This document shows, one piece after another, positions 1 to 37,258 of a stretch of 64,000 bases of DNA; position 1 is the stretch's first letter, and each line of letters starts with the position of its first letter. Made by a program: the position numbers and the translations under genes. This stretch comes from Capitella teleta (Eukaryota > Annelida > Polychaeta > Capitellidae): assembly GCA_000328365.1 (NCBI GenBank), contig KB292015.1, positions 323,750 to 387,749 on the forward strand, written 5' to 3'. The notes beneath the pieces are model-generated. The model saw nothing but the letters and a program-made list of their open reading frames with translations, made no database searches and had not been told where the DNA came from.

Positions 1-354
1 TTAAAAGAGAACACTCCCAATTCCGTGTTTACGATGATTGTGTCGGAAGTAAAGGCTATTCATAGGAGACATACGATTGTTGAAGCTGCTGTGACTTAAC
101 GCTCAATGCATGCATGGCCGTACCAGACAGTCAGATCGCCTCTTGAATAAGTATCAATGAAGAGCGATTGATATAATTAGTCTTTTAATTGTCCTTGATA
201 TATGATTGATAAGCATATAGATTTCCTGTTTATAACCTGTACTTAGCAAACGATGAATGGGATTGCGTAACTACATGTATTATATATGCTACAGCACCTA
301 TACTACTGCCCTATAGAGACGCAAACGATGTCTCTGGTTTTAGACTTGCATGGG

Positions 355-640
355 GCATAAGGCATTATTGTGCTTTACGGCTCCACTCGGGTGAAACATG
401 GGTTACAGAACAGAAGCCCAATGCCTATTCTTATCGATAAATTCTAATAGTTAGTTACCCTGCCGTAAGCAGCAGTATACATAGCTCAGTCTTGTCACGC
501 ATTTGGAAAGTACTGCTGAGTCACCGAAGATTTATAATTTCATAAATAGAATTATATTTCACAATCACAATGCCCGTTGCTCGAACCAGGCCGGTCGACA
601 TAGGACTCCTGTGAGGCGGTCAAACCAACTGAGCTTATCG
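355..640 (-). mobile_element. tRNA-derived SINE, copy A (degenerate)
   Basis: This segment aligns by eye with 13865-14195 over its length in the same orientation. Shared words in order on the plus strand include TTTACGGCTCC, AACAGAAG followed by GCCC or CCCA, TCTTATCGATAAAT, GAGTCACCGAAGA and TTCACAATCA. The high-coordinate end is the 5' head: on the minus strand a GCTCAGTTGG-type A box near 630 and a degenerate GGTTCGAG-type B box near 575 mark a tRNA-like RNA polymerase III promoter. Part of the head is missing compared with copy B. The unrelated body points to a SINE and not a tRNA gene. It has no coding capacity and would depend on a LINE for movement. Confidence 0.62.
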
Positions 641-3600
641 GTAACCCTGCTTCTAGAGTCTAGACAGTTCAATTAATGGTGTCTTATATAAGAGCCCACA
701 TAAGAATTAAGCGTAACTCCCTTTTTGGGCAATTGCAGCCCAAGCAGATGGGGTCATATCTCTTGCCGCCCACCGAAGCGTAGCTATCAAAGGCTATCTT
801 TTGGACGACTGAAGAGCGCAAGTCTTGGCAGAGTGCTTTCAGAGAAATCAGAACAGCCCTCTTCCAAGAAAGCAATGTGTTTTGGCGTGTCAGCATCTGG
901 CAGTTACATTGTCCGCCGTGTATTCATTTCGTGGAAGTCGAAATCCCGGCTCAACTTTCATCTTCTTGGGTTACTGCAAATTGAGGCACAAATTTCTGTT
1001 ATTATAACGTATTCAGAGTAGATATATATATTCATGCATTAATGCTATGTGGTGCTGCATAACCTACACTGTTGACCATTGACCTAGAATGCCAGCTGGG
1101 AACATTAGACTCCATTCCCATTCGGATGGCGAGGCTCCACCGGGTGAACCCTCCTGAGCATCTGAGAGTCTGCGGCTCATGTTTTAGGCAGGCGACCCCC
1201 AGCGGACCCTCCGACAATTGGCCTTCTAAGCCCAGAAGATACATTTGTTCTCAGTGGAGTGTGCAGCAATTGCATTACCATTCTCTTGCATGCAATTATC
1301 TACAAAATACCCAGTGTGTGGAAAGTCTATTTTTAGATTACAAATAATGGGGTGTCATCCTCTCAAAATAATAAATCTGTCGTTTCTAGAAATTCACAAA
1401 GAAATGTTTTTTCCCGTGTAAACACTTGCCTTCCTCTACTAGAGTGCAGTGTAAGGATCGCGTTCTCCTCTTCACACAGCCTTCAAAGCGGGTTTCCATG
1501 TCATTAATTCTTCAACCGGCGATGTCCTTTTGCTCTACAAACAAACTCATAAGACCGAGTCCCTCGCCACTCAGTTCTTTCTGTGATATTCCGTCAGCTG
1601 CCAGGACAATATGTGTTGGCGTCCGTGTTATTGCCTTGTTAGCAAAGCAACAGCATCAGCTCATAAGACCGGGTTTATGCATTCTTATCTCATGAAAGCA
1701 GCCATCCAAGCGCTGAAATACGTCCTCATTGACCTTATCAGGTGTTAATCTCGCACTGAATTTTGCATCATGGTTGATGAATGGCCTTCTCTGTTGCTCA
1801 GTTGCACATCACTATAGAGCACAATACCTCTTTAAGTTGCTTTTGCGACTTCATCTTCGCATATTGAGAGTAACAGTCGTGCTGGCCTGGCAGCATCCCA
1901 GACACATAGCTCTAACTTCGTAAGCGCTGATTCGATCAAAGGCAACATTACGGTCACTGGCACTCAATGCCCAGGTGCTCCAAACCGAATCATATCTCGG
2001 ATTTTTGTTGTCAGCTTCATCGATTCGTCGGTTACGTCATTGTAGCGATGATTCAGATTAGGGTGCGAGTCCAGATATAAAAAGATGATTTCTGTGTAGT
2101 TCGGCTGGCAATTAACAAACAAAAATAGGCAAAAATCAGTTGTTGTTTTTTTAGCCCAGAAACTTGAATATCCATCACTGCATGTGCAATTTTCACACCA
2201 GTTCTACCCACTACATGGATTCTTTTTACATAAATTAGTTCCAGTATTGATCCAAGTTAAGTTACCGAATGGTGAGTTCAGATGGCACAGATTTGAGTAA
2301 TTTTAATTACTGAGCGCGAATTCATGTGCTATCCGCATGATAATTGATCATACTAAGTTATATGCAATACACAAAATGAACAACATCCTCACACTTGCAC
2401 ACCCTTCCAGTACATCGACACGAAATCGACCAAACTTCAACAGCAAAGCAAATTATTTTCATTGAAATAGACAAACACAGTAATTCCAATGCACCGTTGC
2501 CATGGCAACGGCTGATACGTACTGATAGAAGTGCTCTAAAACAATAACGCTTCTTTCTGCGCCCATGTAAATCAAACATAATTCATTCATCAATTCCTTC
2601 AGTAAATTGCAATCTCTGAAATAGAGATTGCAATTGACCGGCCGCAATACGGTTGTGCCATCCCAATTTGTTATTGAATCAAGGAGACATATATATATAT
2701 TTCAAATTTGCACCATGAAATAGCAGGTGTGTGTCAAAATTCCCAGTCCAGATATTATTTTGATCGAGAGAATTACCTGGAAAATAAAATTTAATGCTTC
2801 AGATCTGTTAATTGCTTTGACGCTTTTTTAATGCAGTGAGAACTTGACCCATCCTTAAATGCAAACGCTGGTAGCTCATTGATATTAAGTGGGTTTGATC
2901 GTTAATTGTCCCATCCATCTCAACACCAGCGAGATTTCTGTCCTCGACCAGGTCGCAATCGAAAGTAACGTCTTGCTTTGTGCGTTGACCCACAATACGA
3001 ATTGGCATTTCGCCAGAATGGCCGCTACACACCAATGGTCGGATCCCGTTCTCTCTTTAGTGCCATATTTTTGGCAACAAATGTCCGGGAAACCTGATCA
3101 CTCCCTGGCTGACAATAAAAATAGGTCACTTGGTCATGTATCCGTGCGCTCTCCTGTGGATGCGCTTGAGAAAATAGACCCGCGGATTCTCAAGGGAGAT
3201 GCATCTATTATTAGACATAACGGCAGATCAGTTCATATTGGTGCTAACTCCGTGGATAATAGCGAAGTTTTCTGGCTTCATCGCGACTGCCGCTGACGCA
3301 ATCTCTTTCTGCTCTGCCAAGCAGCGCAGAAATAGTGAACGCTATTTTGGAGATTTATGCGTGCCTAACCAACGAAAGTATTTCGTGTTGTGTCAGTAAT
3401 AATTTTCAATAATTTTTTGTACATTCTACCACTGCCAGCAAGAGATGCATGCACGCCGCGTCCTGTGCATCAGTGAAACAAAGATGCGTTGATATTCAAC
3501 CCAATTAATGTTTTATCCGCCCGCCTGTTGCATACACTTTTGATTGCATTCGGACTCATTACCACCTAAAATAAAGCCATTCTCGGAACACTTCTCTGGC

Positions 3601-3848
3601 GACGCCGGTACCTGTTGTAAAGTATCCCACGTGTAGATTGATATTCTTCGCTTCATTCACAGTATCATTTACAACTATTCCAACGAAAGGCTTTTATGAA
3701 GAACCGTTCATTGTGCTAAAAAGCTGCACACAGAGTGAAGCAAGCGACGAAGGCGGAGGAAGGAGAAGCTCGAGTGCGTGGCAGGTGCAGGGGACGCGAA
3801 TTCCGAGAAGAGAGGCCCGTTTGGGGCTACACTCCAGAAGGCAGGGGG

Positions 3849-3971
3849 CACAGGTTCTCTTATGAGTACTGTGTATGGTTTGAGAGATCCGCTGACAAAG
3901 GAGACAATGCTAGCATGATTCATAAGTTCAAAGCGAAAACGAATCTGCTTGGAATCTTCAGTTATGCAGTT
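3849..3971 (+). other. Possible eIF4E-like coding scrap (weak)
   Basis: One frame contains HRFSYEYCVWFERS followed about 15 residues later by LLGIFSYAV. This resembles the eIF4E/4E-HP pattern in which an aromatic-rich strand ending in W(F/Y)xR is followed by an IGTFxSV-type segment. No further part of the family (cap-binding tryptophans, C-terminal half) is visible on either side, and no clear splice-bounded exon can be drawn. It may be one exon of a gene mostly outside the window, a decayed retrocopy, or chance. Confidence 0.15.
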
Positions 3972-4578
3972 CCGAACCAACCCAGCTGTAGGAAGAGAGG
4001 CATGGCATTGGTGTGATGGACAGTGGTATAGAGTGCAATGACGTAATGGACAGCGTTGTAATCAAGCCATTTGTCGCGAGAGAACAGAAGGAGGACGAGC
4101 TTTGATCTACAGGCGGGTGATTTATCGGTCACGTGATGCGAACGTCATGGATTTTCCTAATAATGAGATGACCACCTGTACGCGTCTCACAGATAATGAA
4201 TGGTCACCTAAGGTAGCCTCTTATTTGACCACGGATTAATTATGACCTGTGTATTGTAGTAATGGGGAGGGGCTGGGGTTACTATATACGTATAGTATAC
4301 GGTCTATAAGGGTGGCCCAATTCATTGTTTGTCTGTGTAATTGGCTATAATACAAATTGTTTCAATCGGTCGAATGGTTTTCCTGGAATTAATCCCGGAT
4401 ATAATACCCTACCTCCTCGTTAAAGTTGTACCAGGTTCAATAGACCACGAGTCCATGATATACCTCAGATTCGTGTATTTTGTAAATGTGTCTCAGATCT
4501 GCATTTGAAAAAATAAAAATCCTTCTTCTCATCGCACAAATCACCGAAAATGCTGTTACCAAAATCAGATTAAGTTCA

Positions 4579-4605
4579 AGTGCGAGAGGACAATCCTCTC
4601 GCACT
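4579..4605. repeat. Perfect hairpin, 12-bp stem with 3-nt loop
   Basis: AGTGCGAGAGGA is followed by CAA and then by its exact reverse complement TCCTCTCGCACT. Related GCGAGAG words recur just downstream near 4710 and 4747. It is not the histone 3' stem-loop. It could be a foldback transposon footprint or an RNA structure; the function is unknown. Confidence 0.75.
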
Positions 4606-5734
4606 CTTAGTGTGGAGGCAGATTGAGCTTTTTGTTAATCCCATTGAACGCCTTTTCGACAGGGAAAGCGTCGACCAGGGATCGCTTGAGGGAATCACAA
4701 GAGCTGAGGATGCGAGAGATCCACAAAACCCCAACTGAGCTATCAATGCGAGAGGCCCACAGGCTTCTTAGCAGGGCGAAAGTAATCTCGAGTTATCGGT
4801 TCTCTTGTCAGATTTAGCGCAGTGTTTTGCATGGATTCTTGGAAATCGCAGCCATTCAGCGATGTTCAATAGTTTCCGTAGCACCATATCAGTGGTATAG
4901 ACAACTTAATGCTATTGCAATAGTGTCGATTTCATGGATCAATGTTTCTTCTGGGGGAGAATTGCATTAGCATAGATGACCTCAGTGTCAGCTCTAAATA
5001 CTCAACGCGGCATTTGCATGGTAATCTATTTATTGGCCATATTGGGGATAGGGTTACTCTACTAAAAAGTGCATTCGAGTCAGAATGGTACAACTTGCAA
5101 TGCGCACAAAAGGCCTTGCAGCTCGACAACAGCTGTGCGGATCTAGCCAACAGCACCTCACTGGAGGATTCTAGTCCCCAAACCCGAAAAAGTGAAAAGC
5201 CTACAGTGTTGATTGAATGTGGCATCAAGAGGTATTACTGCCAGGGAGATCGATCGAGTGGAGTCGAAACGCAAAGTACCTCGATGTGATGAATGCCACA
5301 CAGGGTGGTTTTTCTTGGACCAGTGGATCCACTGTGGCAACCAGTGACTGATGCACAGCTCCGCTAATGGTGCCTCACTTAGGGATCGCTAAAAAAATGA
5401 TCATCGTAGAGCACGCACATGGACGCAATGCAAGTCGCTCTTTTATCGAGCCAGACGTTATTGCTGTGTAATTATTTGATTGATGCTTTAAAATAATTAC
5501 TATTCTATCGGCGATTGAAGAAGACTGCTGAAATATATCCGAACTAAGCTGCTCACATAGAAAGGAATTAGAAGGAAAGGCTTATGTTTCAGAACAATTT
5601 GGTTTATCTCCTCTTTCTGTCACTCTATGTGCACAGAAAGTATGCTGACTAAATGCAACATTGCTTAAATCAATAACGACACATGCATAGACTATCTTGT
5701 ACACTCATATAACACCATGCATTGTTTGCTATTA

Positions 5735-5740
5735 TTTATT
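5735..5740 (-). terminator. Candidate poly(A) signal of the TSSK-like kinase
   Basis: A minus-strand AATAAA lies about 170 nt beyond the kinase stop codon at 5911-5913. It is the nearest canonical hexamer I see downstream, so a short 3' UTR is likely. Confidence 0.5.
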
Positions 5741-5910
5741 GCTTGAATTGTCATTGGTTGGATTCTCTTGGATTAGTAGAGTAACGACAAAATTGTAAAC
5801 CCGCCATTTTGAGTCCAATTTGTATTCACCTGGGATACATTCTGATCACAAACTGGCGCAGATATACGATGTCATTACTCTCATAATACAGGGCATCATT
5901 CAAGGTTCAG

Positions 5911-7265
5911 TTATGACTTCGAAGACGACGTTGAAGGCTCAGGGTCAGCGGAAGACTCGTCTTCGCTGGCCTCCTTCTGGTCTTCTTCCTCTATTGGCGG
6001 TGGAAACTTTAGGTCTTCAACTTCCGCAGGATCTGTGACATCCGCATTATTCACCCAAGGACTTTCTCTAATATCCGGAAGGGTTGTCCGGGTTTCCACC
6101 TGTGGTTCCAACATGGATTGGATCAGCGCTTTGAGGTCGTCACTTAGGGTTCTCTTTTTGGGAAACTGAAACGCGCGGTTCTTTTGCGCCAGAACCATCG
6201 CCTTTAGCTTGGTGTCGTCAAACGGCATCGAGTGGCACACCTGTTTGATTAATTGACAATTATGTCATATAATTATATACACTGATTATATGTACTGTTA
6301 CGAAGAGCACGACACCCAGACTCCAGACATCACAAGGTGGTCCAAAGTACCCTCGACCAGTCAGGACTTCTGGCGCGGCGTAGGCAGCACTGCCACACAT
6401 TGTCTCGAGCATCTGGTCACCGTCAAAGTGACGCGCTAAGCCGAAGTCTGCGACCTTTGCCACGAAAGGATCGGTGAGGAGAACGTTCTCTGCCTTTAAA
6501 TCCCTGGAATGGATTGGCTTGTTAGATTTACATCTATGTAATATTATAAAAAGCATCTTTACCTGTGAACGATGCCGTTGTTGTGCAGGTATTCCACTCC
6601 GTCGACCACTTGTTTGAATATCCTTTTGGCGATGCTTTCTTTGATGTCAGGGTTAAGACCGAGTAGTTCTAGGAGGTCTCCACGAGTCGCGAGTTCCATG
6701 ACCACCACCACCTATACGGTATACAATACTAGAGCTGTCACTGTATCTCGGTATGATGAAAGGTGAAAAAGTCCGAACTCACTCGCGTGCCCCAGGTATG
6801 AGCCTCATAAAAGTGAATGATGTTTGGATGACGAATCTTACTCAGGATGGCCAGCTCTCTTGGCAGGAATCGATTCCAGAAATTATCACTGGCTTTCTTC
6901 TGGTCAATCACTTTAACCGCTACTCGAGTGTTGTGCTCCTGAGAGTACGAAGCCCTGACTGTTGAAAATGACCCGTGTCCGATAACTGGACCATGAATGA
7001 ATCCAACCATTGACTTCTCGCGACTCATTGTGTTTTGTCTGTTATGCTTACTTGCTTCTGAGTTCTTGTCAACCTTGTTTTTCTTGATGTTACCAATTTG
7101 CTTTTTCTTGTTCTTGTCTCTCTTTCCTCGGTTCTCTTTTGAATAATTATGGCGATTATGGTAACTATGGAGACGACCTAAGTGCACCGATGAATTAGCT
7201 TGGCTTACGTCGTCTGCAGTGCTGATTGCGAATTGAATTACTTTCATTTTTGTTTTCAATTTCAA
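5911..7265 (-). CDS. TSSK-family serine/threonine protein kinase (testis-specific kinase-like)
   Basis: Spliced minus-strand model: 7265-6783, 6711-6563, 6503-6296, 6240-5911 (389 aa plus stop), all phases consistent. Visible kinase parts: glycine loop IGHGSFSTV (about 95-103), VAVK lysine K118, helix-C glutamate E137, HRDLKAEN with catalytic D212, DFG at 230-232, CGSAAYAAPE, then DVWSLGVVLF and VCHSMPFDD. The FLPRE, VVMELATRGDLLEL, YAAPEVL and SMPFDD wording is typical of testis-specific serine kinases, which act in spermatid development in mammals. T245 sits where the activation-loop threonine is phosphorylated in relatives. The donor of exon 3 was set at ACA|GTACAT because it restores the family length between VVLF and VCHSMP. 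With M1 there is an unusual basic N-terminal extension of about 90 residues; starts at M80 (7028) or M86 would give the usual size. The C-tail (last 40 residues) is acidic and Ser/Pro-rich. The TSSK subgroup is not resolved. Confidence 0.88.
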
Positions 7266-9643
7266 GCTGAATTTTAATGTGTGTTCTATTTATCAGCTAA
7301 ATAAAACTGCATGGATAAATCAGCGCGCATGCTATTCCAGCATTGCCTTATTAATATCACATCATTGGTGCTGTTCTTCACACCTCTTGCAATAAAAGTG
7401 CTAATGTTGTCCCCGCTTATTAGCATTCCTTTCGTCCTTCTGCATTAATGATTACGTGGAAATGGTGCAATTATAATGTGAATAAAACAGCCTTAGTGAA
7501 GGTATAGGGGTAATCACTCAGAAAATTGTGTCTCTCTCAGATGTGATCCTACGCAGTATCACGTGACGCCTGATTGAAGGGTTGCATTTCCGAATAGAGC
7601 ACGGCGTCTCTTTTAGGAGTTTGAGAATCATGTGTCATCGTCATGTTTTGTGATGAATTATGTGAGAATTAACTACAAAGGACGCGAACATAACAAGGTC
7701 AATTGTGAGCATTGTACACCTGTGACTCCAATAATGAAGTGTAACAAAAAGAAAGAAACAGTAAACATAAAAAGAAGCAACCCACGCAGCTTGAGAGCGA
7801 GTCACACAGGTGACTGTGACAGTTCTGCAAATGTTCTTTAGATGTGTTTGCATTGATTGTATCATCTGAATAATCTTTGTATAATCAACACAATTACAAA
7901 CACTAAGTATCTGAAGAAAGTGGTGGTATAGCCAGTTGGTGTAGATATAACTCAACGTGGAACCTTAAGGAACATTGCTGGGCGTCCTCGTTCCATTTGG
8001 GAACTCGATTATTACACCCTTAGCAATTTGCTAAATGTGTGTTCGGAGGAGGCGATTGTTGCAGGACCTGTTGCGCAGTGATTGCAGCCCTGATTTACCT
8101 CAGAAGACCCGCTGTGAGAAAAGCCTAACCAGACTTTACTCAAACTTTGAGTTTACCGTCTCAATCACGGAGAGGAAATGAGAAGATTTGGCGTTTATCG
8201 CTGTTTGTTCGAAGCCAGACTTGACTGTGTCCTAAAGTAAGGTAACTTTAGCTCATCCCAGGACAATTCAAGACATTTCATGATCCCAAGATTGAATAAC
8301 CCATGAGTAAAGTGGAAAGTGGAAACCATAATGTATTCCGCTTCCTGTCATGGTAGCATTAAATGGAAGTCATTATTCACTACTGTCACTTAATTAAGCC
8401 TGCCGTTGAAGGGCAATTAGGCGGGGGTTTTCCTGTGTTTGGAAGAGCCAAATGAGCAGTAGTGGTCCACAGAGATTGATAGCAGCACAAGTCCTTTATA
8501 TAGACTGGTAGTGTTTACTCGCCGGTCTGAGTTTCCATACGTCTCATGTGGGTGCACAGGGGCAACCCCCAAGTCTTCCTGTCTTGTGTTATTGTTGTTT
8601 GTTATGAGCTCGTTAACCCTTCGGCAGGAGGCAATTCATAAGACGTATCGTCAAATGTTTCAGCAGTTATACCATTTCATGCATTCTGTAATGAGGCAAA
8701 ACATAGTCCGTTATTGAGGAGCCTGTAAGTTGTATCCAGGGGATATAATCGTCTGATTATCTGTGTTCTTCGTTCTTTTGTTGAATATATACTTCAAATT
8801 ACGTTCTGGGGTTTTTTTTTCTGAGTATATATCATATGCCTGCTTGATTGATGGCGACAGCACATCTCCGCCCACAGAAGCTGAAAGCAGACAGAATGAA
8901 AACAAAATAATGCATAAAAAAAGGTGCTCATGTATGAGTATATCAAGCTGTTGCTTCTTCCATTATACAGCCACCCTTCAACACTCGCCCTGATAGACAC
9001 TGTAGAAACTATCGGCGTAAGTTTATAGTCCTGTTATCTACACAGCGACTCCAAACGCCGGTGTATCAACATTCATTTTTGTGGCAGAAAAAAATACAAA
9101 CCTTATCGTCAAAGGTCAAGGGAATGGTGAGCGACAGAGCCGAGCATGGGGCAAGGCTGCGATTGGTCCAGTTAACTCTCTCTGATCGCGTTCCGCAGAT
9201 GAATGAGGAAACAAAAGTCATGATCCAGATCTCAGAGTGCCAGTGAAATGATTGATCTGAGAGTCAGTCTGACCGTGATGTCTCAACAGGGAGATTATGG
9301 AAGCAACGACAGGATAATTTTTATGTGACATGCGTTTCGTGTATGAGAGATATGATGTGAGTTCATTGCGTTGAGTGTAGGGGAAAGGGGCTGAGTCCCT
9401 GTGGAAGATCGTTCTTTATTCATTTGGATCAGATCAAGCAGAAGGGAACCTTGGAACTTTTTTTAATCCTATGCCATATAATGTCCCATCACGTACTTCT
9501 CGTAGAGATCTCATTGACATATCTATGCTTTGATCTTCATACGAAATTAACGCAATTGAAAATTTACAAAATAACGCGATGTTAAGATTACGTAGTGCAT
9601 AAATGACGTAGCCCTGGAGTCACTACGTCACGCGATACAACAC

Positions 9644-9683
9644 CACGGTACAGCACGGTACAACACGGTACAACACGGTACAG
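9644..9683. repeat. Tandem repeat, 4 units of 10 bp
   Basis: CACGGTACAG, CACGGTACAA, CACGGTACAA and CACGGTACAG follow each other without interruption. The unit differs only at its last base. No function is evident. Confidence 0.85.
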
Positions 9684-10415
9684 CAAATGGTACGAGGTGA
9701 ATGGTAGCATAACGTCTTCAGTTCTATAACCCGAGTCTTGAATACAAGGCCATGCATGTTATATTGCGATCAATGGCAGGCCTATTCTATCCTCTGCAAT
9801 GAAGTCGATTGGCACTTCAGAAATATTATTGACGAACCGCATTCTGTACTTGGAGGTTAGGCATCCAACTGTGCAGTAGACAGGACTTTTATATTGGATT
9901 ATTTGGACGAGAAGGTCGGCAGATGGGTCGCCGCTTTCTGCTTATAACGCAAATCGTTTTTTCAGGAGGACAGATCACCGATGTTTGAATTGATTGAACG
10001 GTGGAACCAATGATGTATATGAAATCCCGGCAATTTCGAGAGTCCAAGTAAAGATATTCACTTTTTGAGATGGGTGGTGGTCTGGTGGTCCCAATTTGCA
10101 ATGTATCTGCGGCAGTGGAGGCTCAGGATTGAGACCCTGCCTTGAACAAATGACCCCAATGGGCATGACTTTTGTTTGATCTCTAGCTGAGGAGGAAATT
10201 GCGCATGCATCCTTCATAATCTCTGAGCTTATTTTTGCACCAAAGTAATCTGAATGCTGATGAAAGATTGAAACATACCAGGATGATAGATACATTTATC
10301 AGCCGTGTTGTGTTTTATTCATGGGTCACTGCTCTTTTCGCAAGTACATTAATTGGTTGTATAATATACATGTATTCTGAATTGCAAACTGGTCATTATA
10401 GTCTGAAATCTTTAA

Positions 10416-10473
10416 ATTATTATTATTATTATTATTTTTTTTTTTTTTTTTTTTTTTTTTGGGGGGGGGGGGG
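10416..10473. repeat. ATT microsatellite, T run and G run
   Basis: About six ATT units pass into a run of about 26 T and then 13 G. Adjacent pure T and G runs are hard to sequence, so their lengths should be taken as approximate. Confidence 0.8.
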
Positions 10474-10973
10474 AAGCAAACTGAACACCATAAAGACACC
10501 TGTCACTTATATCATTAGCATTTTCATGGACAACAGGTCCAAACCTCGTTCCATCCCTATTCACCTTCTCCCGCTCATCCGCTTCCAACTTCACACCCCA
10601 CCCCCTCACTCTCTCTCCGATCCTTCCAGAGCTCCTCTTTTTTTAGGGCGCTAAAATTTGAAATCACATTACCATCTGCTTTGATTATTCTTGCTATAAT
10701 TTTTTTTTACGCCTTACGCACTTGTTTTTAATTTTCTATTAGACCTAATGGTGATGTTATCATTATGAGGAGCATTTTCTTGTCTACCCTATTTTTTTTT
10801 TTTTCTGATAAACCTCTTAACCCATTGCACAGCTTGTTCTCCAGAATTTAGATTTATATAAATGTATTCTATGCTTTTGGCATTCTCCGGTATTATCCTA
10901 AATTAAAAATCACTCTGCATGTACTACAAGTAGTGCCAACTATATCCATTCCTTCAAATTCATTCCCTACATT

Positions 10974-11008
10974 TAATCCTTCATCCCTCTATATGTTGTA
11001 TTAAATAA

Positions 11009-11056
<48 letters not shown>

Positions 11057-11121
11057 ACAATCCTTCATTCCTCTGTATGTTGTATTGAAAAAAGTTTTTT
11101 TTTTTTTTTTTTTTCTTTTTT
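10974..11121. repeat. Local duplication ending in poly(T)
   Basis: A segment containing CCTTCATCCCTCTATATGTT and ending TTAAATAAAG plus a long T run is followed by a second, diverged copy (CCTTCATTCCTCTGTATGTT, ending GAAAAAAG plus T run). Either a tandem duplication or a misjoined allele next to the gap would explain it. Confidence 0.55.
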
Positions 11122-11261
11122 TTGCATTAAAACTCCCAAACACCGGGAACCCCCTGGTTTTTCAAAGGCCCAAAACAAAATGGGGGGGGAAAAAAAGGCT
11201 CTAAATTCCCGTACTTTGATTAAAGCTTTCTAAAAAATCGGGTTTTCAAACTTTGATCAGG

Positions 11262-11311
11262 NNNNNNNNNNNNNNNNNNNNNNNNNNNNNNNNNNNNNNN
11301 NNNNNNNNNNN
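11262..11311. other. Assembly gap, 50 N
   Basis: Exactly 50 ambiguous bases, the same size as the gap at 60809-60858, so the length is probably a placeholder. The first ferlin coding exon could be in the unsequenced part. Confidence 0.97.
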
Positions 11312-11998
11312 GGTTCCTATTTCTGAGTCGTTCACAAGAGCCTCGATTACCAAAGACGACTACTTTCATTGTTTAGTGCACCGTAAATAATGCACTAAAT
11401 GGCCTCGCGGTATTGGCCAGCATTCGGTAAGGAGAATGAAATGCAGCACTAAATTGGTATTTAGATATTAAATTAATGATCATTATTACTCTTTTTTTTC
11501 CTGCTGTTACTTGTGACAATCATTTCTTCCCCCTCTCCCTTTACCCTCCCTCCCATTGTGTATTTCCGTATTTCCAATACACCCTCGGGTGTCGGCATTG
11601 TGCCTGCCTTTTCAGTTCTCAGTGCACAGTTCAGTGTTCAGTCTCAGTTCAGTTTTCAGTGCACGCATAACTGCTTAGCAATAGTATCAATACCACGGGT
11701 TGTATCCTTGTATCAATAGAATTATGAACTCTGTGAACCCATACTATAGGTTTATCCAATCTCCCATTGAAAATAAAGATCAATCACATTTCATTGTTCC
11801 TTGACGAACAACATAAATCCTTCATGATCCTTCAAATCTTCAGATTGCGGAATAATGGACGAACTTTTTTTTATTGACGTTATGCTAAACCTGGTGACAT
11901 TTGGCCTTGCCTACCAAAAGAAACCAGAAGGAGTCATGAATCTTTAATTCCTCTTTTGAAATCATTAATATATTCATCGTCTTTTTTTTCACTTCTAG

Positions 11999-37258
<25,260 letters not shown>

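Larger units (their letters stand above)
1..5734. other. Left flank with no supported gene
   Basis: I find no gene I can defend in this stretch. The open frames here are short, overlap each other on both strands and show no family motif, with one weak exception near 3850-3970 that faintly resembles an eIF4E-type fold. A tRNA-derived SINE copy lies at about 355-640 and a perfect 12-bp hairpin at 4579-4605. A TA dinucleotide tract is visible near 2691. Composition is AT-rich and like the introns further right. Short exons of a gene mostly outside the window cannot be excluded. Confidence 0.5.
7266..11998. other. Head-to-head spacer between kinase and ferlin
   Basis: No coding exon is recognised here. 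It should hold both promoters, since the kinase starts leftward and the ferlin rightward. It also probably holds the missing first ferlin exon. Visible features are a 4 x 10-bp tandem repeat (9644-9683), ATT, T and G homopolymers (10416-10473), long T tracts with a local duplication (10974-11121) and a 50-N gap. The sequence on the left of the gap has the doubled-letter, homopolymer-rich look of poor read ends, so base accuracy around 11100-11261 is doubtful. Confidence 0.55.

Noticed and set aside
2889-3296. 135-residue plus-strand frame
   Set aside because: No recognisable motif, overlapping frames in other phases and no splice-linked partners.
5246-5347. Zinc-finger-like peptide CDECHTGWFF followed by WIHCGNQ
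   Set aside because: Only part of a PHD-like cysteine pattern, quickly followed by a stop, with no upstream support; may be a decayed fragment or chance.
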